Positions 63,987-64,000 of a DNA stretch of 64,000 nucleotides are shown here, in pieces (position 1 is the stretch's first letter; the number at the start of each line of letters is the position of its first letter). The notes beneath the pieces are model-generated. The model ran no database searches. It was not told the DNA's origin and worked only from the letters and a program-made list of their open reading frames with translations. This DNA is from Calliopsis andreniformis (Eukaryota > Arthropoda > Insecta > Hymenoptera > Andrenidae), in the NCBI RefSeq assembly GCF_051401765.1, contig NW_027480464.1:2542001-2606000 (forward strand), read 5' to 3'. A program made the translations under genes and the position numbers.

Positions 63987-64000
63987 CTCTCTTCAATCCT

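Larger units (their letters stand above)
1..64000 (+). repeat. Heptanucleotide satellite array (CAATCCT)n with higher-order repeats
   Basis: The whole window is a head-to-tail array of the 7-bp unit CAATCCT and its variants. I saw no inversion, no unique insert, no transposon and no coding sequence, so every stretch without a listed sub-feature is ordinary variant heptamer array. Frequent variants are CAATCTT, CAATACT, CAGTCCT, CAACCCT, CAAACCT, CAATCGT, CAATTCT, CAATGCT and CATTCTT. The plus strand has very little G, giving extreme strand asymmetry. The array continues past both ends of the window. A tandem satellite of this length with multi-kilobase higher-order duplications is known from eukaryotic centromeric, pericentromeric or subtelomeric DNA. 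Which of these applies, and in which species, cannot be read here. Forward reading frames stay open for long distances only because the heptamer contains no stop in any frame. I infer non-coding satellite DNA. Confidence 0.97.

Noticed and set aside
1..64000. Resemblance of the encoded heptad to low-complexity heptad proteins such as the RNA polymerase II tail
   Set aside because: Only the period is similar. The residues differ, and the period follows from 7-bp units rather than from a protein constraint.
1..64000. CRISPR array
   Set aside because: There are no spaced direct repeats with unique spacers. Repeats are contiguous 7-mers and the islands are homologous to each other.
1..64000. Telomere array
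   Set aside because: No run of TTAGGG- or TTTAGGG-type units. CCCTAA appears only singly as a variant, near 26389, 43382 and 49857.
1..64000. tRNA, rRNA or structured RNA genes, promoters and terminators
   Set aside because: No sequence departs from the heptamer array enough to hold them, and G is too rare on the plus strand for stable hairpins.

Overview
The window is one uninterrupted block of satellite DNA. I found no gene, RNA gene, transposon, CRISPR array or other unique sequence in it. The basic unit is a 7-bp repeat, CAATCCT on the given strand (AGGATTG on the other), repeated head to tail in one orientation from base 1 to base 64000. The given strand is almost free of G, because G appears only in variant heptamers. 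Common variants change one or two bases (CAATCTT, CAATACT, CAGTCCT, CAACCCT, CAAACCT, CAATCGT, CAATTCT). The order of the variants acts as a barcode that lets longer repeats be traced. A heptamer satellite of this size, with kilobase-scale higher-order repeats and no coding sequence, points to a eukaryotic nuclear genome, probably a centromeric, subtelomeric or other heterochromatic array. The sequence does not tell me the species.

Three layers can be read. (1) Heptamers hold an almost perfect 7-bp register. Nearly every exception I met is a 6-bp unit, most often CGTCCT or CATCCT. (2) At 53 places there is a more diverged island of 20 heptamers (140 bp) marked by an AGAATAT-like core. The islands align with each other without indels (one has a 1-bp deletion and one is cut short) and fall into six families that I call A to F (23, 9, 6, 6, 3 and 6 copies). 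(3) Segments of 0.6 to 6.5 kb are duplicated, often in tandem and nearly identical. The clearest are 1836-6106 with 6177-10447 (shift 4341), 37896-40042 with 40043-42189 (shift 2147), and 43016-49489 with 49490-55008 and 55233-58345 (shifts 6474/5880 and 2968). Small tandem duplications of 210, 238 and 98 bp are nested inside.

Region by region: 1-17 kb has only A and B islands and is dominated by the 4.3-kb duplication and its mosaic derivatives. 17-33 kb is where families C, D, E and F appear, with a duplicated 2.5-2.7 kb segment (21236-23972 and 27798-30296). 33-46 kb returns to A and B and holds the 2147-bp tandem. 43-58 kb is the 6.5-kb unit present two and a half times. 58-64 kb is a patchwork of segments also seen at 24-26 kb and 43-45 kb, ending inside an F-type region.

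The many long forward-strand open frames (up to 683 codons) are an arithmetic by-product. Three 7-bp units make 21 bp with no stop codon in any forward frame, so all three frames spell rotations of the same seven residues (Q-S-S-I-L-N-P). The reverse strand has TGA every 21 bp. I annotate none of them as genes.
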